Counted from the stretch's first letter, positions 28,361-37,777 are shown. The stretch is 64,000 nt of DNA from Chloracidobacterium sp. (GCA_016720705.1 JADKKB010000007.1:496001-560000), one strand, 5' to 3'. The notes: generated by a model not told the origin, from the sequence alone. Numbers and translations are program-made.

Positions 28361-28382
28361 AAGGCGTCCGAAAGGACGCCTT
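28361..28382. terminator. Rho-independent terminator between the BNR gene and tRNA-Val
   Basis: AAGGCGTCC-GAAA-GGACGCCTT forms a perfect 9-base-pair stem with a GNRA-type GAAA tetraloop. It is preceded by an A-run (28354-28362) and followed by TTAGTTT. Because both flanks suit a U-tract, it can stop transcripts from both sides: the BNR gene on the plus strand and the tRNA on the minus strand. Confidence 0.88.
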
Positions 28383-28396
28383 AGTTTCACTTAAAA

Positions 28397-28471
28397 TGGT
28401 GCCGTCTATAAGATTCGAACTTACGACCTATCGCGTGTGAAGCGAGTGCTCTACCACTGAGCTAAGACGGC
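28397..28471 (-). tRNA. tRNA-Val (anticodon CAC)
   Basis: The minus strand gives a 75-base cloverleaf: acceptor GCCGTCT paired with AGACGGC, D-arm TAGCTCAGTGGTAGAGCA, anticodon loop TTCACAC with anticodon CAC at the 34-36 positions, T-arm containing GTTCGAAT, discriminator A and an encoded CCA. The anticodon reads the valine codon GTG. The gene sits between a bidirectional terminator and the prepilin gene, which starts downstream of nothing else on this strand. Confidence 0.95.
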
Positions 28472-28477
28472 TATAAT

Positions 28478-28957
28478 TTAGATCGACGGATCGTCAGCTT
28501 TTGCGGGCCGATTTTCGTCAGTGCCCTTGATACCGCTGAGGGACGAATCCGTGTAAAAATGCCGCGTTCCCGTTGAAGTGACACCCTCGGCGACCTGCGG
28601 GTCGGCAGTTATAGAGTAAAACGACGGCCTTGTGGCAGACGCCGGTTCGACAGTAAGTTTGAAAATATAACCGTTGACGACCGGACTTTCACCCTTAAAT
28701 TTTTCGTCGAGGCTGACCTTGGCGATCAGTTCGTCAAAGGTGGCAAAATTGCCCTTGTTACGCGTGGCATACTGGACTTGAAATTTGCGAATATTATCGA
28801 TCGACTGTGCCGCGGTGGTTTCGTTGCCCGAACGGATGACCGCCGACCAAGCTATACTGCCGACACCGATCAGCAAACCGATGATCGCGATCACGATCAT
28901 CAACTCGATAAGGTTAAATCCGCGTTGATCACGCATTTTGAGTCGAAATTTGTTCAT
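28478..28957 (-). CDS. Type IV prepilin-like (pseudopilin) protein
   Basis: This 159-residue protein has the class III signal RDQR-G-F-N-L-I-E-L-M-I-V-I-A-I-I-G. The prepilin peptidase cuts after the glycine, leaving N-methyl-phenylalanine, and E5 of the mature chain is present. A 20-residue hydrophobic helix follows and then a soluble head without cysteines. It could be a PilA-like major pilin or a GspG-like pseudopilin; the short head and the SIDNIRKFQVQYAT segment resemble GspG/PilA of acidobacteria. No assembly genes are adjacent. An AAGGA element precedes the ATG. Confidence 0.9.
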   Translation of the reverse strand: MNKFRLKMRDQRGFNLIELMIVIAIIGLLIGVGSIAWSAVIRSGNETTAAQSIDNIRKFQVQYATRNKGNFATFDELIAKVSLDEKFKGESPVVNGYIFKLTVEPASATRPSFYSITADPQVAEGVTSTGTRHFYTDSSLSGIKGTDENRPAKADDPSI

Positions 28958-29165
28958 ATAACCAGTTCCTTCCGTTATCGGTCTATCACGAAACGGCAGC
29001 GGATTTGTTTCAAAAGTTTAGACGCTTTCCATTGTCTTTTGCAAGCTAGTGTATGTCCCTGATCCTGAAGTTTGGCAAAATAACGCAACTTGCTCGACGG
29101 ATGTTATGTGGAAACAACTGTGCGGCAACACAAATTTACTGTCGCAATCGCCGGCCGTAATCTTG

Positions 29166-29171
29166 TAAGAT
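29166..29171 (+). promoter_or_regulatory. Putative -10 box before the MoxR gene
   Basis: TAAGAT is followed by six bases and the GTG at 29178. The geometry would place the transcript start at the start codon, supporting GTG as the real start in the absence of a Shine-Dalgarno. Confidence 0.3.
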
Positions 29172-29177
29172 GTAGTT

Positions 29178-30209
29178 GTGGAAAAGTTTTCCGGCATTTC
29201 GACAACAAAGATGAGAGATTGGATCACAACTGAGTCAACAACTCCGGCGGGTTCGGCCGTTGCAAGTTTTGACGCCGCCGGCAAGATCGCTGAACTGCAG
29301 GCGTCGATCGAACGCGTCATTCGTGGAAAGACCGATACGGTAAGGCTCGCCCTGATCGCGATCCTCGCCCGGGGCCACATCCTTATCGAGGACGTGCCCG
29401 GTATCGGCAAGACGACTCTCGCAAACGCACTCTCTCGGGCCCTCGAACTTTCTTTCCAGCGTGTCCAGTTTACCTCTGACCTACTGCCGTCAGACGTGAT
29501 CGGGCTCTCGATCTATAATCAGAAAAACAGCGAATTTGAATGGAGATCGGGGCCGATCTTCTCCAATATCGTCCTCGCGGATGAGATCAACCGGGCAACG
29601 CCGAAAACGCAGTCCGCATTGCTCGAGGCAATGGCCGAGGAGCAAGTAACGGTCGAGGGCGTGTCGCGGCAACTGCCGCTGCCCTTTATCGTGATTGCCA
29701 CCCAAAACCCATCCGAGCATCACGGGACGTATCCGCTGCCCGAGTCACAGCTTGACCGCTTTATGCTGCGGCTACATATGGGATATCCGAGCACCGATGA
29801 CGAACGCCGCATCCTTCGCGACCGTGAGAGCGTCAATCCGCTCGAATCTGTCCGTCCGGTTATGTCGCGTTCCGACGTAATTGAACTGCAGCGTCTGGTC
29901 GCCGAGGTCCGTGTTGACGACGCCCTGCTCGATTACCTTTTGAAGATCGTCGAAGCCACCCGCAACAGCGATTCACTCGAACTCGGCATCAGTCCCCGCG
30001 GAACGCTCGCACTATTCCGATCGGCACAGGCATCCGCGTTTATCGAGGGCCGCAATTACTGTATCGCCGACGATATCAAACGCCTGGTCGTACCGTGCTT
30101 TGGGCATCGAGTGATCGTCAATTCGAGGGCAAACTCGCTCCGCCAACGCACCCGCGAATCCGAACAGGTTCTGCAAGAATTACTTACGAAGATAAGCGTG
30201 CCGATCTAG
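29178..30209 (+). CDS. MoxR-type AAA+ ATPase
   Basis: This 343-residue AAA+ protein has Walker A PGIGKTTLANAL, Walker B VLADEINRATPKTQSALLEAM and sensor I IATQNP, followed by the DRFMLRLHMGYPS segment that marks the MoxR family. MoxR proteins act as chaperones that help assemble or activate partner complexes, usually with a DUF58 protein encoded next door, which is the case here. The start is a GTG at 29178; an ATG at 29211 is an alternative. The usual third member, a transglutaminase-like membrane protein, is not present downstream. Confidence 0.93.
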   Translation: MEKFSGISTTKMRDWITTESTTPAGSAVASFDAAGKIAELQASIERVIRGKTDTVRLALIAILARGHILIEDVPGIGKTTLANALSRALELSFQRVQFTSDLLPSDVIGLSIYNQKNSEFEWRSGPIFSNIVLADEINRATPKTQSALLEAMAEEQVTVEGVSRQLPLPFIVIATQNPSEHHGTYPLPESQLDRFMLRLHMGYPSTDDERRILRDRESVNPLESVRPVMSRSDVIELQRLVAEVRVDDALLDYLLKIVEATRNSDSLELGISPRGTLALFRSAQASAFIEGRNYCIADDIKRLVVPCFGHRVIVNSRANSLRQRTRESEQVLQELLTKISVPI

Positions 30210-30250
30210 GTCCGACGCGGGGCATATCGGGGCCAAAAGCCCGCCAATAC

Positions 30251-31687
30251 GTGAGACTGTCAACACTCCGACAACTTTTCAGCTTTCGCGACCTCCGGAA
30301 CGCGCTCGTCGGCATTGCCGTTGTATTCGGCGGGATCGGGCTGTCACTCTTTACGCTCTATGCTCATCAGGCCGGTGATGTCAGGCTGGCCGGCATCTCG
30401 GCCGCTATCTCACTTATTTTCGTCCTGCTGATTCTGATATTTGTCGTGCCGCCGCTCGCCCGCAACGCGAGCCGCGAAGCTTCGCAGATGAATCTGCCGT
30501 TCGAGTTTACGACCGGCGGGGCCGTGATGCTAGTTTTGCTGACAGTCGTCGGTTTTTCGGCGTGGAATACCGGCAATAACCTGCTGTTTCTCGTGCTCTC
30601 ATTCCTGATCGCCGGGATGATCGTCGGTTTTTTTGCCGGCAGTATCTGCCTCAAGCGCCTTGACGTAAAAATGCGATTCCCCGAAACGATCTTTGCCGGC
30701 GAACCGACACCGATACTGATCAGCGTCACCAATCGAAAACGTATTTTCCCAAGCCTTTCGGTCGTCGCCCAAGTTCGCGGTACTGAACGCGAGCGTTCGA
30801 TCGCTGCCGATGAGCTCAAGGCATTACTGCCGCGTTTTCTGGCGGAACGCCTCAGCCGCCCACCGATGATCCGCAAAACGCTCGACCACATTGTTTATAT
30901 CCCTCGACGCCAATCTGTCGAAAGTAGGTCTGAGCATATTTTCCTGCATCGTGGACGCTTTGTCATCAAGGACTTTGAACTGTCAACACGTTTCCCCTTC
31001 GGATTCTTCAGGCATCGCCGTCGATTGCCCGCACGCGAGACCGAACTCATCGTGTTTCCGACACCGTTGCCCTTTGACGATAATATTGACGACCTGCCGC
31101 TCGACGCCGGTAAATTTGTCGCTAACAAACACGGAATGGGCCAAGATCTGCTAGCCCTGCGCGATTACCAACCCAACGACGACCTTCGGCGGATCGATTG
31201 GAAAGCCACCGCGAGGTCGAGTCGGTTGACGGTGCGAGAGTTTGCCGCCGAGGACGAAAAGCGTGTGACCGTCGCCTTTGACACGCAGGTTCCCGACGAG
31301 AGGGACGACAGTTTGTCTCTGCGTGCGAGGATCAGTGCCGAGCAGAGCGGAAAGCCGGTGGTCGCCTCCGACCGGTTTGAGGCCGGAGCGAGCCTGGCCG
31401 CCTCCATTCTGCTGCATTTCGCCGAGCAGCAGGCCGAGCTAAAACTAGTGATCGACGATGACGAAGGCGAATTCGGCATCGGCCGCATCCATCTCTACGA
31501 AATGCTGAAACGCCTCTCGATCATTGAACCTAGTTTTCCAAAAATGGACCTTCCGCCCGAACCTGCAACCGATCTCGAACGTATCCTCAATAGTTCGGAC
31601 GACAGTCATTGGTTCCTGGTTACCGCGTCCGCAGATCGCGACCTGTCTCCCGAAACGCTCCAACGATTGATAATAATTGGGTTTTAA
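30251..31687 (+). CDS. DUF58 domain protein (MoxR partner)
   Basis: This protein starts with two hydrophobic helices (about residues 13-70) and a second pair (about 95-150). The C-terminal half holds the DUF58 signature R-D-Y-Q-P-N-D-D-L-R-R-I-D-W-K-A-T-A-R, followed by a von Willebrand A-like beginning (VTVAFDTQ). I chose the GTG at 30251, 41 bases after the MoxR stop, giving 478 residues. A longer frame from 30095 would overlap the MoxR gene and has no domain support. It probably works with MoxR at the membrane. Confidence 0.82.
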   Translation: MRLSTLRQLFSFRDLRNALVGIAVVFGGIGLSLFTLYAHQAGDVRLAGISAAISLIFVLLILIFVVPPLARNASREASQMNLPFEFTTGGAVMLVLLTVVGFSAWNTGNNLLFLVLSFLIAGMIVGFFAGSICLKRLDVKMRFPETIFAGEPTPILISVTNRKRIFPSLSVVAQVRGTERERSIAADELKALLPRFLAERLSRPPMIRKTLDHIVYIPRRQSVESRSEHIFLHRGRFVIKDFELSTRFPFGFFRHRRRLPARETELIVFPTPLPFDDNIDDLPLDAGKFVANKHGMGQDLLALRDYQPNDDLRRIDWKATARSSRLTVREFAAEDEKRVTVAFDTQVPDERDDSLSLRARISAEQSGKPVVASDRFEAGASLAASILLHFAEQQAELKLVIDDDEGEFGIGRIHLYEMLKRLSIIEPSFPKMDLPPEPATDLERILNSSDDSHWFLVTASADRDLSPETLQRLIIIGF

Positions 31688-31747
31688 GGTTAAATTCTTG
31701 TCATATTTCAGCGGCCCGCGGTGTCTTTCTGTTGAAGAGCATTTTTA

Positions 31748-32332
31748 ATGCTGAAAATGAACGAGAGTACACACATATTTGTGGACATAATGTCCGAACA
31801 ATCAGCTACGGCGGCAGCGACAGGTAGGATCGAGTTTGAAGAGGCTTTCTCGCTTCATCACCGAACCGTCTTTCGCGCGGCACGGTCGGTCGTGCAGGAT
31901 CCGGCCCTGGCTGAGGATGTAACGCAGGAAACCTTTCTGCGGCTCTATCACAATCTCGATTCAATCACAGATGAAGAAATGCTTCGCCCGTGGTTGATCC
32001 GTGTGGCGATAAATGTTGCCCGCAATACTATCCGCGGTACGATTAGGGCGAACACGCGCAACGAAAATTACGTCAAAGAAACAGGCACACTAGCGGCGGC
32101 GTCGGTCGAGACCGATTATGAAGAGAACGCCGGTGTGAGCGATATTTATAAGGCTCTCAACAAGATCAAAGAGCCGCTTAGGAGCTGTCTGATATTGAAA
32201 CAACAAGGGCTGTCATACAAGGAGATCGCCCGCAGCCTTGAGCTTAACGAATCGAGCATCGGCACATTTGTCGCACGTGCCAGACAGGAATTTAGCCGGT
32301 TTTACGGGAAGATCGGTAAGGATACGTTATGA
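31748..32332 (+). CDS. RNA polymerase ECF-type sigma factor
   Basis: This 194-residue protein has only regions 2 and 4 of sigma-70. Region 2 reads DPALAEDVTQETFLRLYHNL, and region 4 has the helix-turn-helix YKEIARSLELNESSIGTFVARAR. The next gene overlaps it by 4 bases and encodes its likely membrane-bound anti-sigma factor. No upstream sequence stands out as an autoregulated ECF promoter. An in-frame ATG at 31757 could also be used. Confidence 0.93.
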   Translation: MLKMNESTHIFVDIMSEQSATAAATGRIEFEEAFSLHHRTVFRAARSVVQDPALAEDVTQETFLRLYHNLDSITDEEMLRPWLIRVAINVARNTIRGTIRANTRNENYVKETGTLAAASVETDYEENAGVSDIYKALNKIKEPLRSCLILKQQGLSYKEIARSLELNESSIGTFVARARQEFSRFYGKIGKDTL

Positions 32333-33201
32333 AGCAGGATTGTTTAGACATTGGCATAATTCAGGCCTTTTTGGACGGCGAACTGGATCACGGCCAGTCG
32401 GCTAGAGTCTCCGGACACATCGCTCTGTGCGATTCGTGTACGTTGATGCTCGCCGATGCTGAGGATGAGTCCGCGGTCGTATTTTCGGCGCTTGAACGAG
32501 AATTTGCCACCTTGGTTCCGACTCAGCGACTTTGGAACAAGATCAACGAATCGATCGAAACCGAAAAGCAGAGTGCACCATTCTGGCAAAAAGCTTGGGC
32601 GTTTGTAATTCTCAATCTCGCTACGCCTTCGTTCATCGCCGCGGCCGGTATGGTAATCGTCTTCGGACTTACCGCCATTCTTATAATAAACCGCACATCA
32701 AGCACGCCGGAGATCGCCGGTGTCCCAGAGGAGACCGTGGCGACATTTCAGCAAACTACATCGCAGCTATCCGGCCCGAATCCGATAGAGACCGTAGTGT
32801 CAGATATGCGTCAGGCTAAGCCGATCGCTTTTCAGCACGTTTCATATCGCTCGAACGAACGGCATGTCGTAGGTATCAGCACTGCAAGAGGTGTTTCGAC
32901 CGCGTCGCCCGATGTCGCTAACGTTTATCTGCCGGGCGAAGAGAACTACGTGAAGACTATAAGTAGCCTTTCGCGTTCGGTCGATTCATTAAAGGAAGAT
33001 ATATTTCGTCCGGGCGAACGCATTGCATACGAGCGCGATATGGCAGTCGTCGATGATGCGATCGCCAAAATGCGTGTCCAGATAAATAAAGATCCGAAAA
33101 ACGACACGGCCAAACAAGTGCTGTACTCTTCATACCAGAACAAGATCGACCTGCTTAATTCGGTTTCGCAAAAAGAGGAGTTGGTGGCGAGCCTCAGATA
33201 A
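32329..33201 (+). CDS. Membrane-bound zinc-finger anti-sigma factor
   Basis: This 290-residue protein has an N-terminal anti-sigma zinc finger: F-L-D-G-E-L followed by G-H-I-A-L-C-D-S-C, the HxxxCxxC ligands of the ZAS/zf-HC2 family. A transmembrane helix lies near residues 100-125 (FIAAAGMVIVFGLTAILII), and a periplasmic part with a helical C-terminus follows. It is translationally coupled to the ECF sigma gene (ATGA overlap). The usual mode is to hold the sigma factor at the membrane until a signal releases it. Confidence 0.88.
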   Translation: MKQDCLDIGIIQAFLDGELDHGQSARVSGHIALCDSCTLMLADAEDESAVVFSALEREFATLVPTQRLWNKINESIETEKQSAPFWQKAWAFVILNLATPSFIAAAGMVIVFGLTAILIINRTSSTPEIAGVPEETVATFQQTTSQLSGPNPIETVVSDMRQAKPIAFQHVSYRSNERHVVGISTARGVSTASPDVANVYLPGEENYVKTISSLSRSVDSLKEDIFRPGERIAYERDMAVVDDAIAKMRVQINKDPKNDTAKQVLYSSYQNKIDLLNSVSQKEELVASLR

Positions 33202-33221
33202 GCGCCCCAGAATACATAAGA

Positions 33222-34247
33222 ATGACAGCATCAGGCAGAAAATTGATATACGGGGTTGTCCTGGTGGGATCGCTCTTGGCGTTTTCGCTCTTGGTTGCCG
33301 GTCAGGCTGCTCCGGCACCGCCCGCCACTCCGGCACCTTTTCCCAAAAAGCCTGTGGAATTACCGGTGACGCCTCCGTCGTCGACTGGCTCGGTCGAACG
33401 TTCGATGAAGGTCGATCCGGCTCTTAATTTATCATTATGCGTATCCGAGGCGTCATTAAAAGTTAATAGTTGGAACCGCAACGAATTAAGGGTCTTCGTT
33501 CGCGACGGCAGCGATTTCGAATTCAAGACCCAACAGACGAGCCCGAAGACGGGCGAACCCGTCTGGATCTTGATCAACGCAGTTAATAGCCGATCCAAAC
33601 TTAATACCCGCTCCGAATGCATCAATGGCGGCGAGATCGAAATCGATCTACCGGCTAACGCATCCGTCAACGTGAAGGGTCAGGAAGTAACATCTAACAT
33701 CGACGGTGTTCGAAAGGTGAGCGTGAAGATAATAGCCGGCAACACTTTTATTCGAAATGTGACCGAGGGCATCACCGTTTCAGGCGGGCAGGGCGGGATC
33801 GCAGTCGAAAATTCATACGGTGCAATGTCGCTCGACAGTACGACGGGCAATATCGTCGTTTTTGAAGCCGGGCCGAGCGATATCGGTGATACGTTTAGGG
33901 CGAAGACCAATGGCGGAGCAATATCGCTGGAAAAGATCAGCCACCGTCAACTCGAGGTTAACTCCATCTCCGGTTCGGTCAATTATTCGGGAACACTTCT
34001 AAAGGGAGGTTCATACAGTTTTGGGACTTCGAATGGATCGATCCGACTAGCTCTTCCTCAGGATACTTCCTGTACTGTCTCGGCGACCTATGGATTTGGT
34101 AAATTCAACTCCGATCTGCCGGTTGAAACATTGACTGAGAATATTAGCGAAGGCCCCGTCAAGATCACCGTCGGTCGCATCGGCAGTGGCGACGCGATCC
34201 TGCGTGTCACGACTATTAACGGCAGCATCTCGATCAAAAAACCCTGA
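33222..34247 (+). CDS. Exported DUF4097-like beta-strand repeat protein
   Basis: This 341-residue protein has a signal peptide (about 1-27), then a Pro/Ala-rich linker and a long beta-helical domain. The repeated pattern GGxIxL/VxxxxGxVxV (for example GQGGIAVENSYGAMSLDSTTG and TNGGAISLEKISHRQLEVNS) is typical of DUF4097 putative adhesins. It starts 20 bases after the anti-sigma gene, so it is likely the third gene of the sigma operon and perhaps its regulated output. Molecular function is unknown for the family. Confidence 0.82.
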   Translation: MTASGRKLIYGVVLVGSLLAFSLLVAGQAAPAPPATPAPFPKKPVELPVTPPSSTGSVERSMKVDPALNLSLCVSEASLKVNSWNRNELRVFVRDGSDFEFKTQQTSPKTGEPVWILINAVNSRSKLNTRSECINGGEIEIDLPANASVNVKGQEVTSNIDGVRKVSVKIIAGNTFIRNVTEGITVSGGQGGIAVENSYGAMSLDSTTGNIVVFEAGPSDIGDTFRAKTNGGAISLEKISHRQLEVNSISGSVNYSGTLLKGGSYSFGTSNGSIRLALPQDTSCTVSATYGFGKFNSDLPVETLTENISEGPVKITVGRIGSGDAILRVTTINGSISIKKP

Positions 34248-34251
34248 TAGA

Positions 34252-34548
34252 TCAAAATTCGCCTAATTCCCTGCCCGTCCGCTGGTTAAATTGCTCGGTC
34301 ATCGAGGGTATGCCGTGACCCGACTCGTCGCGCGTCACGCGCTCTACGCGCCACATCGGAAAGAAATAGTCGGTCATCGGCAAATGCTCTTCGCCTGCTG
34401 AGATCGAACGCACCCAATCGTCAAAATAACCAAGATCGATCGCACGTATATGTATGCCGGCTGGCCCGATCTCGTTTACTATACCGATCAATTTTTCACG
34501 CGGACTATGCAGCACGACCAACGCCGTTTCGCCTGTTTCGATTTTCAT
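34252..34548 (-). CDS. Conserved small hypothetical protein
   Basis: This 98-residue frame begins MKIETGETALVVLHSPREKL, then GIVNEIGPAGIHIRAIDLGYFDDWVRSI, which looks like a small SH3/LSm-type barrel, and ends in a charged tail. It has no signal peptide or cysteines. Codon use is like its neighbours, and it fills the gap between two plus-strand genes on the opposite strand, which supports it as real. I recall similar short proteins in other acidobacteria but cannot assign a function. Confidence 0.65.
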   Translation of the reverse strand: MKIETGETALVVLHSPREKLIGIVNEIGPAGIHIRAIDLGYFDDWVRSISAGEEHLPMTDYFFPMWRVERVTRDESGHGIPSMTEQFNQRTGRELGEF

Positions 34549-34671
34549 AATTTTCTATAAATTCCTGACAACGAATACCACGAATGGACGGGCATTGCTA
34601 TTTGCTTCGGATTCTTTTTCTTTGACGTCGTTTCAATTAGAATCTAGTTAGTAATCGATAGCCCGTTTCCT

Positions 34672-37314
34672 ATGCATATCTCCAGGCTCGAGCTTGAGAA
34701 TATCAAATCTCACGCATCATCAACATTTGAGTTTGCCAAGGGCACGACCGCCATCACCGGCGAGAACGGCGCGGGCAAGACGACGATCATCGAGGCGATC
34801 GCGTGGGCACTGTTTGACCTGCTTGAATACAAAAAAGAAGATTTTGTTCGCCGCGGCGAAAAAAAGGGCTGGGTCAAGGTAACTTTTGAAAGCGGTCTCG
34901 ATGAACGCGAATACACTGTATATCGCGACACCGGCGCCGGTTACTACGTCACTGACCCACGGCTGCAGACGAGGATCGCGGAGAAGAAAGAAGAGGTATT
35001 TCGTTTTCTTTGGCAGCATCTGGGCCTCGAACCGGGAACGGACCTGCGGTCACTTTTTCGTCAGGCGATCGGCGTACCTCAAGGAACGTTTACAGCCATT
35101 TTTCTCGAAGGTGCAACGGAACGCAAGGTCGCATTTGACCGCCTGCTCAAGGTCGAAGAGTATCGTCAGGCGGCCGAGAAACTTCGTGAGACGTCGAGAT
35201 ATCTTGACTCGCAGGTGACTGGCGTTCGGGAGGGCATTGCCCGTGCAGAGGGCGAACTGGCACGCTCCGAGATCGTCGCCACCGATAACAAGGCACTAGC
35301 CGCAAATAATCGAGAGTTGGCAGCCGAGATCGAAATATTAACATCGGATCTCGCGAAATTGCGTTCGTCTGTCGCGGCGCTTGACGAACGGGAGCGGAGC
35401 ATCGTCGGGCTTAAGACCGTTTTTGAAAGATCATCATCTGAGCTCGAACGCTCCCAACTTGTATTTCGCCAGTTGGAACAGTCAGTCGAAAATGCCGCCG
35501 CCGCCGCCGCCAAGGCTGCGGCCGCCAAGCCTCTGGCCGATCGCCATGTCGAGATATTGGGCCACCTGCGCGAGTTTGAACGTGAACGAATCGAACGCGA
35601 TAGACTACGCAATGAACTCGCAGCCACGGATGCCGCTATCGTCAATGTTCGTGCCGACAGCAAACGCCTTGTCGAAGGCCTTACGGCTGCCGAAAATGCT
35701 CACAGCGAGATTGCCAAGCTTCGCCCAAAAGCAGTTGAGCAAGACGGCATAGAAGTCGAGGTCCGACATTTGCGTGAGGCCGTGGCCGCCGCTCGTGCGG
35801 CAAAAGCGCAGATCACAAGCCTTGACGATAAACTCACGCGAATGCGTGATGGTTACAAGGCGACCAGCGAACTTTTGAAAGAGTCAGAAGCTCGATCAGT
35901 TGCCGCGACCGGTCTGGTCAAACTCGAAGAGCAAAACACTAAATTACTTTACGACATTGCGGCCTCGCGTGCCGCGCTTGAACGTGATGAGAGATTTCAA
36001 CAGGAGATCAAGAGCGGCCTCTGTCCTATCCTGTCGGAAAAATGCCTCAACCTGAAGGAAGGTGAGACTCTGGAGAGTTTTGTTTCGGGCCAGTTTGTCG
36101 AACTGCGGTCTCGGATCGCATCGCTCGAAACCGATCTTGTGACCGTTGGCACGTCGCTTCGGGCCGCCCGCGACGCCGCCGGTCATTTGACTACCGTTGA
36201 AACGCACCGCCGTCGGATCGCCGAACTTACCGAAGAAGGCAAACGGCTTAACGCGGAAAAGATCGAACTCGACAAACTTGCAGACGCCCTCGAAAAATCA
36301 GAGAGCGATCTGGCGGCCGCCGAGGCACGCTTGGCGAAACTGGATGACCCGCGAACACGGATAAAATTTCTGGAGGTCGACGCCGGACGCGAGCGAGAGA
36401 TCTGTGAGAGCCTCTCCAAGATCGAAAGTAATCTCGAACGCCTGGAAAATGACCGCAACATTACAGTAGAAAAGCTCGAATCTTACCGAAATCTCGACAC
36501 CCAATGGACGGCGTTTTCGGCAGAACGCGACTCAACCGCTGATGCACATCGGACATACATTGCAAATGAGGCAGAATCTGCCGCACTTGCCGAACGCCGC
36601 GAACAATTGGACAAGGCGAACGCCGAGTTGGCTCTGATCACCCAACGATCGGCAGATGCCGAAACGCAATTAACATCTGCATCAGCGTCATATAACGGCG
36701 AACTGCATCTATCGCAGCGTGCAGAGCTTTTGCAGGCCGAACGCCGGCACGCACAATCTGCGGCAACTCTCGAGGCATCTAAGCATCGTGAAGAGCAACT
36801 CGCCGCCGAGCTCAAACGATTTGCCGAGATCCGGCGGTCGCTGGCCGCGGAGTTTAAGGAAAAGGAACGGCTCGAAAAGGTGGCCGAGGCAACCGCATTT
36901 ATCCGCGACACGCTTAAGGAAGCGGCTCCGAGGGTCGCTCGCAATTACGTATTCCACGTTTCGCTCGAGGCTAATCTACTTTTTCGTGAGATCACCGGAA
37001 ACGCAGAACGGACACTGCGTTGGTGCGAGGATTACGCCATAATGCTTGAGGAAGACGGTTACGCAAGGCCGTTTCAGAGCCTATCGGGCGGCGAACAGAT
37101 GGCGGCGGCCTTGTCCGTGCGCCTTGCGTTGCTCAAACAATTGACCGATATTCGCATCGCATTTTTTGACGAACCGACGACCAATATGGACACCGAACGC
37201 CGCGAGAACCTCGCAATGCAGATCAGCCGGATCACGCATTTCGATCAGCTATTTGTTATCTCGCACGATGAGACGTTTGATAGTTATGTAGATAATGTAG
37301 TGTCGGTAGGTTAG
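34672..37314 (+). CDS. Rad50/SbcC-like SMC-family ATPase
   Basis: This 880-residue protein has ABC-type ATPase halves separated by two long coiled coils. The N-terminus has GENGAGKTTIIEAIAWALF (Walker A), and the C-terminus has LSGGEQMAAALSVRLALL (signature) and IAFFDEPTTNMD (Walker B). At the midpoint (about residue 449), where Rad50 has its zinc hook CxxC, this protein reads C-P-I-L-S-E-K-C, a C-x6-C arrangement. No sbcD/mre11 nuclease gene is beside it. A role in DNA break repair or long palindrome removal is the family expectation. RNase H follows after 4 bases. Confidence 0.9.
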   Translation: MHISRLELENIKSHASSTFEFAKGTTAITGENGAGKTTIIEAIAWALFDLLEYKKEDFVRRGEKKGWVKVTFESGLDEREYTVYRDTGAGYYVTDPRLQTRIAEKKEEVFRFLWQHLGLEPGTDLRSLFRQAIGVPQGTFTAIFLEGATERKVAFDRLLKVEEYRQAAEKLRETSRYLDSQVTGVREGIARAEGELARSEIVATDNKALAANNRELAAEIEILTSDLAKLRSSVAALDERERSIVGLKTVFERSSSELERSQLVFRQLEQSVENAAAAAAKAAAAKPLADRHVEILGHLREFERERIERDRLRNELAATDAAIVNVRADSKRLVEGLTAAENAHSEIAKLRPKAVEQDGIEVEVRHLREAVAAARAAKAQITSLDDKLTRMRDGYKATSELLKESEARSVAATGLVKLEEQNTKLLYDIAASRAALERDERFQQEIKSGLCPILSEKCLNLKEGETLESFVSGQFVELRSRIASLETDLVTVGTSLRAARDAAGHLTTVETHRRRIAELTEEGKRLNAEKIELDKLADALEKSESDLAAAEARLAKLDDPRTRIKFLEVDAGREREICESLSKIESNLERLENDRNITVEKLESYRNLDTQWTAFSAERDSTADAHRTYIANEAESAALAERREQLDKANAELALITQRSADAETQLTSASASYNGELHLSQRAELLQAERRHAQSAATLEASKHREEQLAAELKRFAEIRRSLAAEFKEKERLEKVAEATAFIRDTLKEAAPRVARNYVFHVSLEANLLFREITGNAERTLRWCEDYAIMLEEDGYARPFQSLSGGEQMAAALSVRLALLKQLTDIRIAFFDEPTTNMDTERRENLAMQISRITHFDQLFVISHDETFDSYVDNVVSVG

Positions 37315-37318
37315 CAAG

Positions 37319-37777
37319 ATGAAAAAAGTCACAATAGTCTGCGACGGTTCGAGCCTCGGCAACGGCAAGGGTAACCCACGCGCCGCGGCGGTCGCTGTGC
37401 TTGGGTTTAAGGGCATTTGGAAGGCGGTCGGCGAGTATCTCGGAGCCGCGACGAATCAACAGGCCGAGATCGCGGCGGCGGCAATCGGGCTCGAGAATTT
37501 GAAAGAAGAGTGCACTGTCACGTTAATGTCCGACTCAAGATACGTAGTCGAGACGATGGGCGGGACTTGGAAACGCAAAACCAATCACGAGTGGTGGAAA
37601 CGCCTCGATGCGGCCGCAAAACGGCATCACATATCGTGGAAATGGGTCAAGGGCCACAATGGCCACGACGTGCAGGAGGTCGCCGACTCGATGGCACGCA
37701 AGATGGCCGAACTCGGCTATGTGGATAATGCACTTTTAGAGGAAGCGGTCGTCGATCTAGGGACCTTAGAACTTTAA
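37319..37777 (+). CDS. Ribonuclease H family protein
   Basis: This 152-residue protein has the RNase H fold with the four catalytic acids in order: D9 in VCDGSS, E50 in NQQAEIAA, D72 in LMSDSRYVV and D123 in EVADSMARKMA. It cuts the RNA strand of RNA-DNA hybrids. The WVKGHNGH segment supplies the conserved histidine loop. It sits 4 bases after the SbcC-like gene, so both are likely expressed together as nucleic-acid maintenance genes. A palindromic repeat begins at its stop codon. Confidence 0.93.
   Translation: MKKVTIVCDGSSLGNGKGNPRAAAVAVLGFKGIWKAVGEYLGAATNQQAEIAAAAIGLENLKEECTVTLMSDSRYVVETMGGTWKRKTNHEWWKRLDAAAKRHHISWKWVKGHNGHDVQEVADSMARKMAELGYVDNALLEEAVVDLGTLEL

Noticed and set aside
34563..34592. 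ACGAATACCACGAATGG-type wording like dispersed acidobacterial repeats
   Set aside because: Only one degenerate stretch is present and no inverted partner is found within the window.
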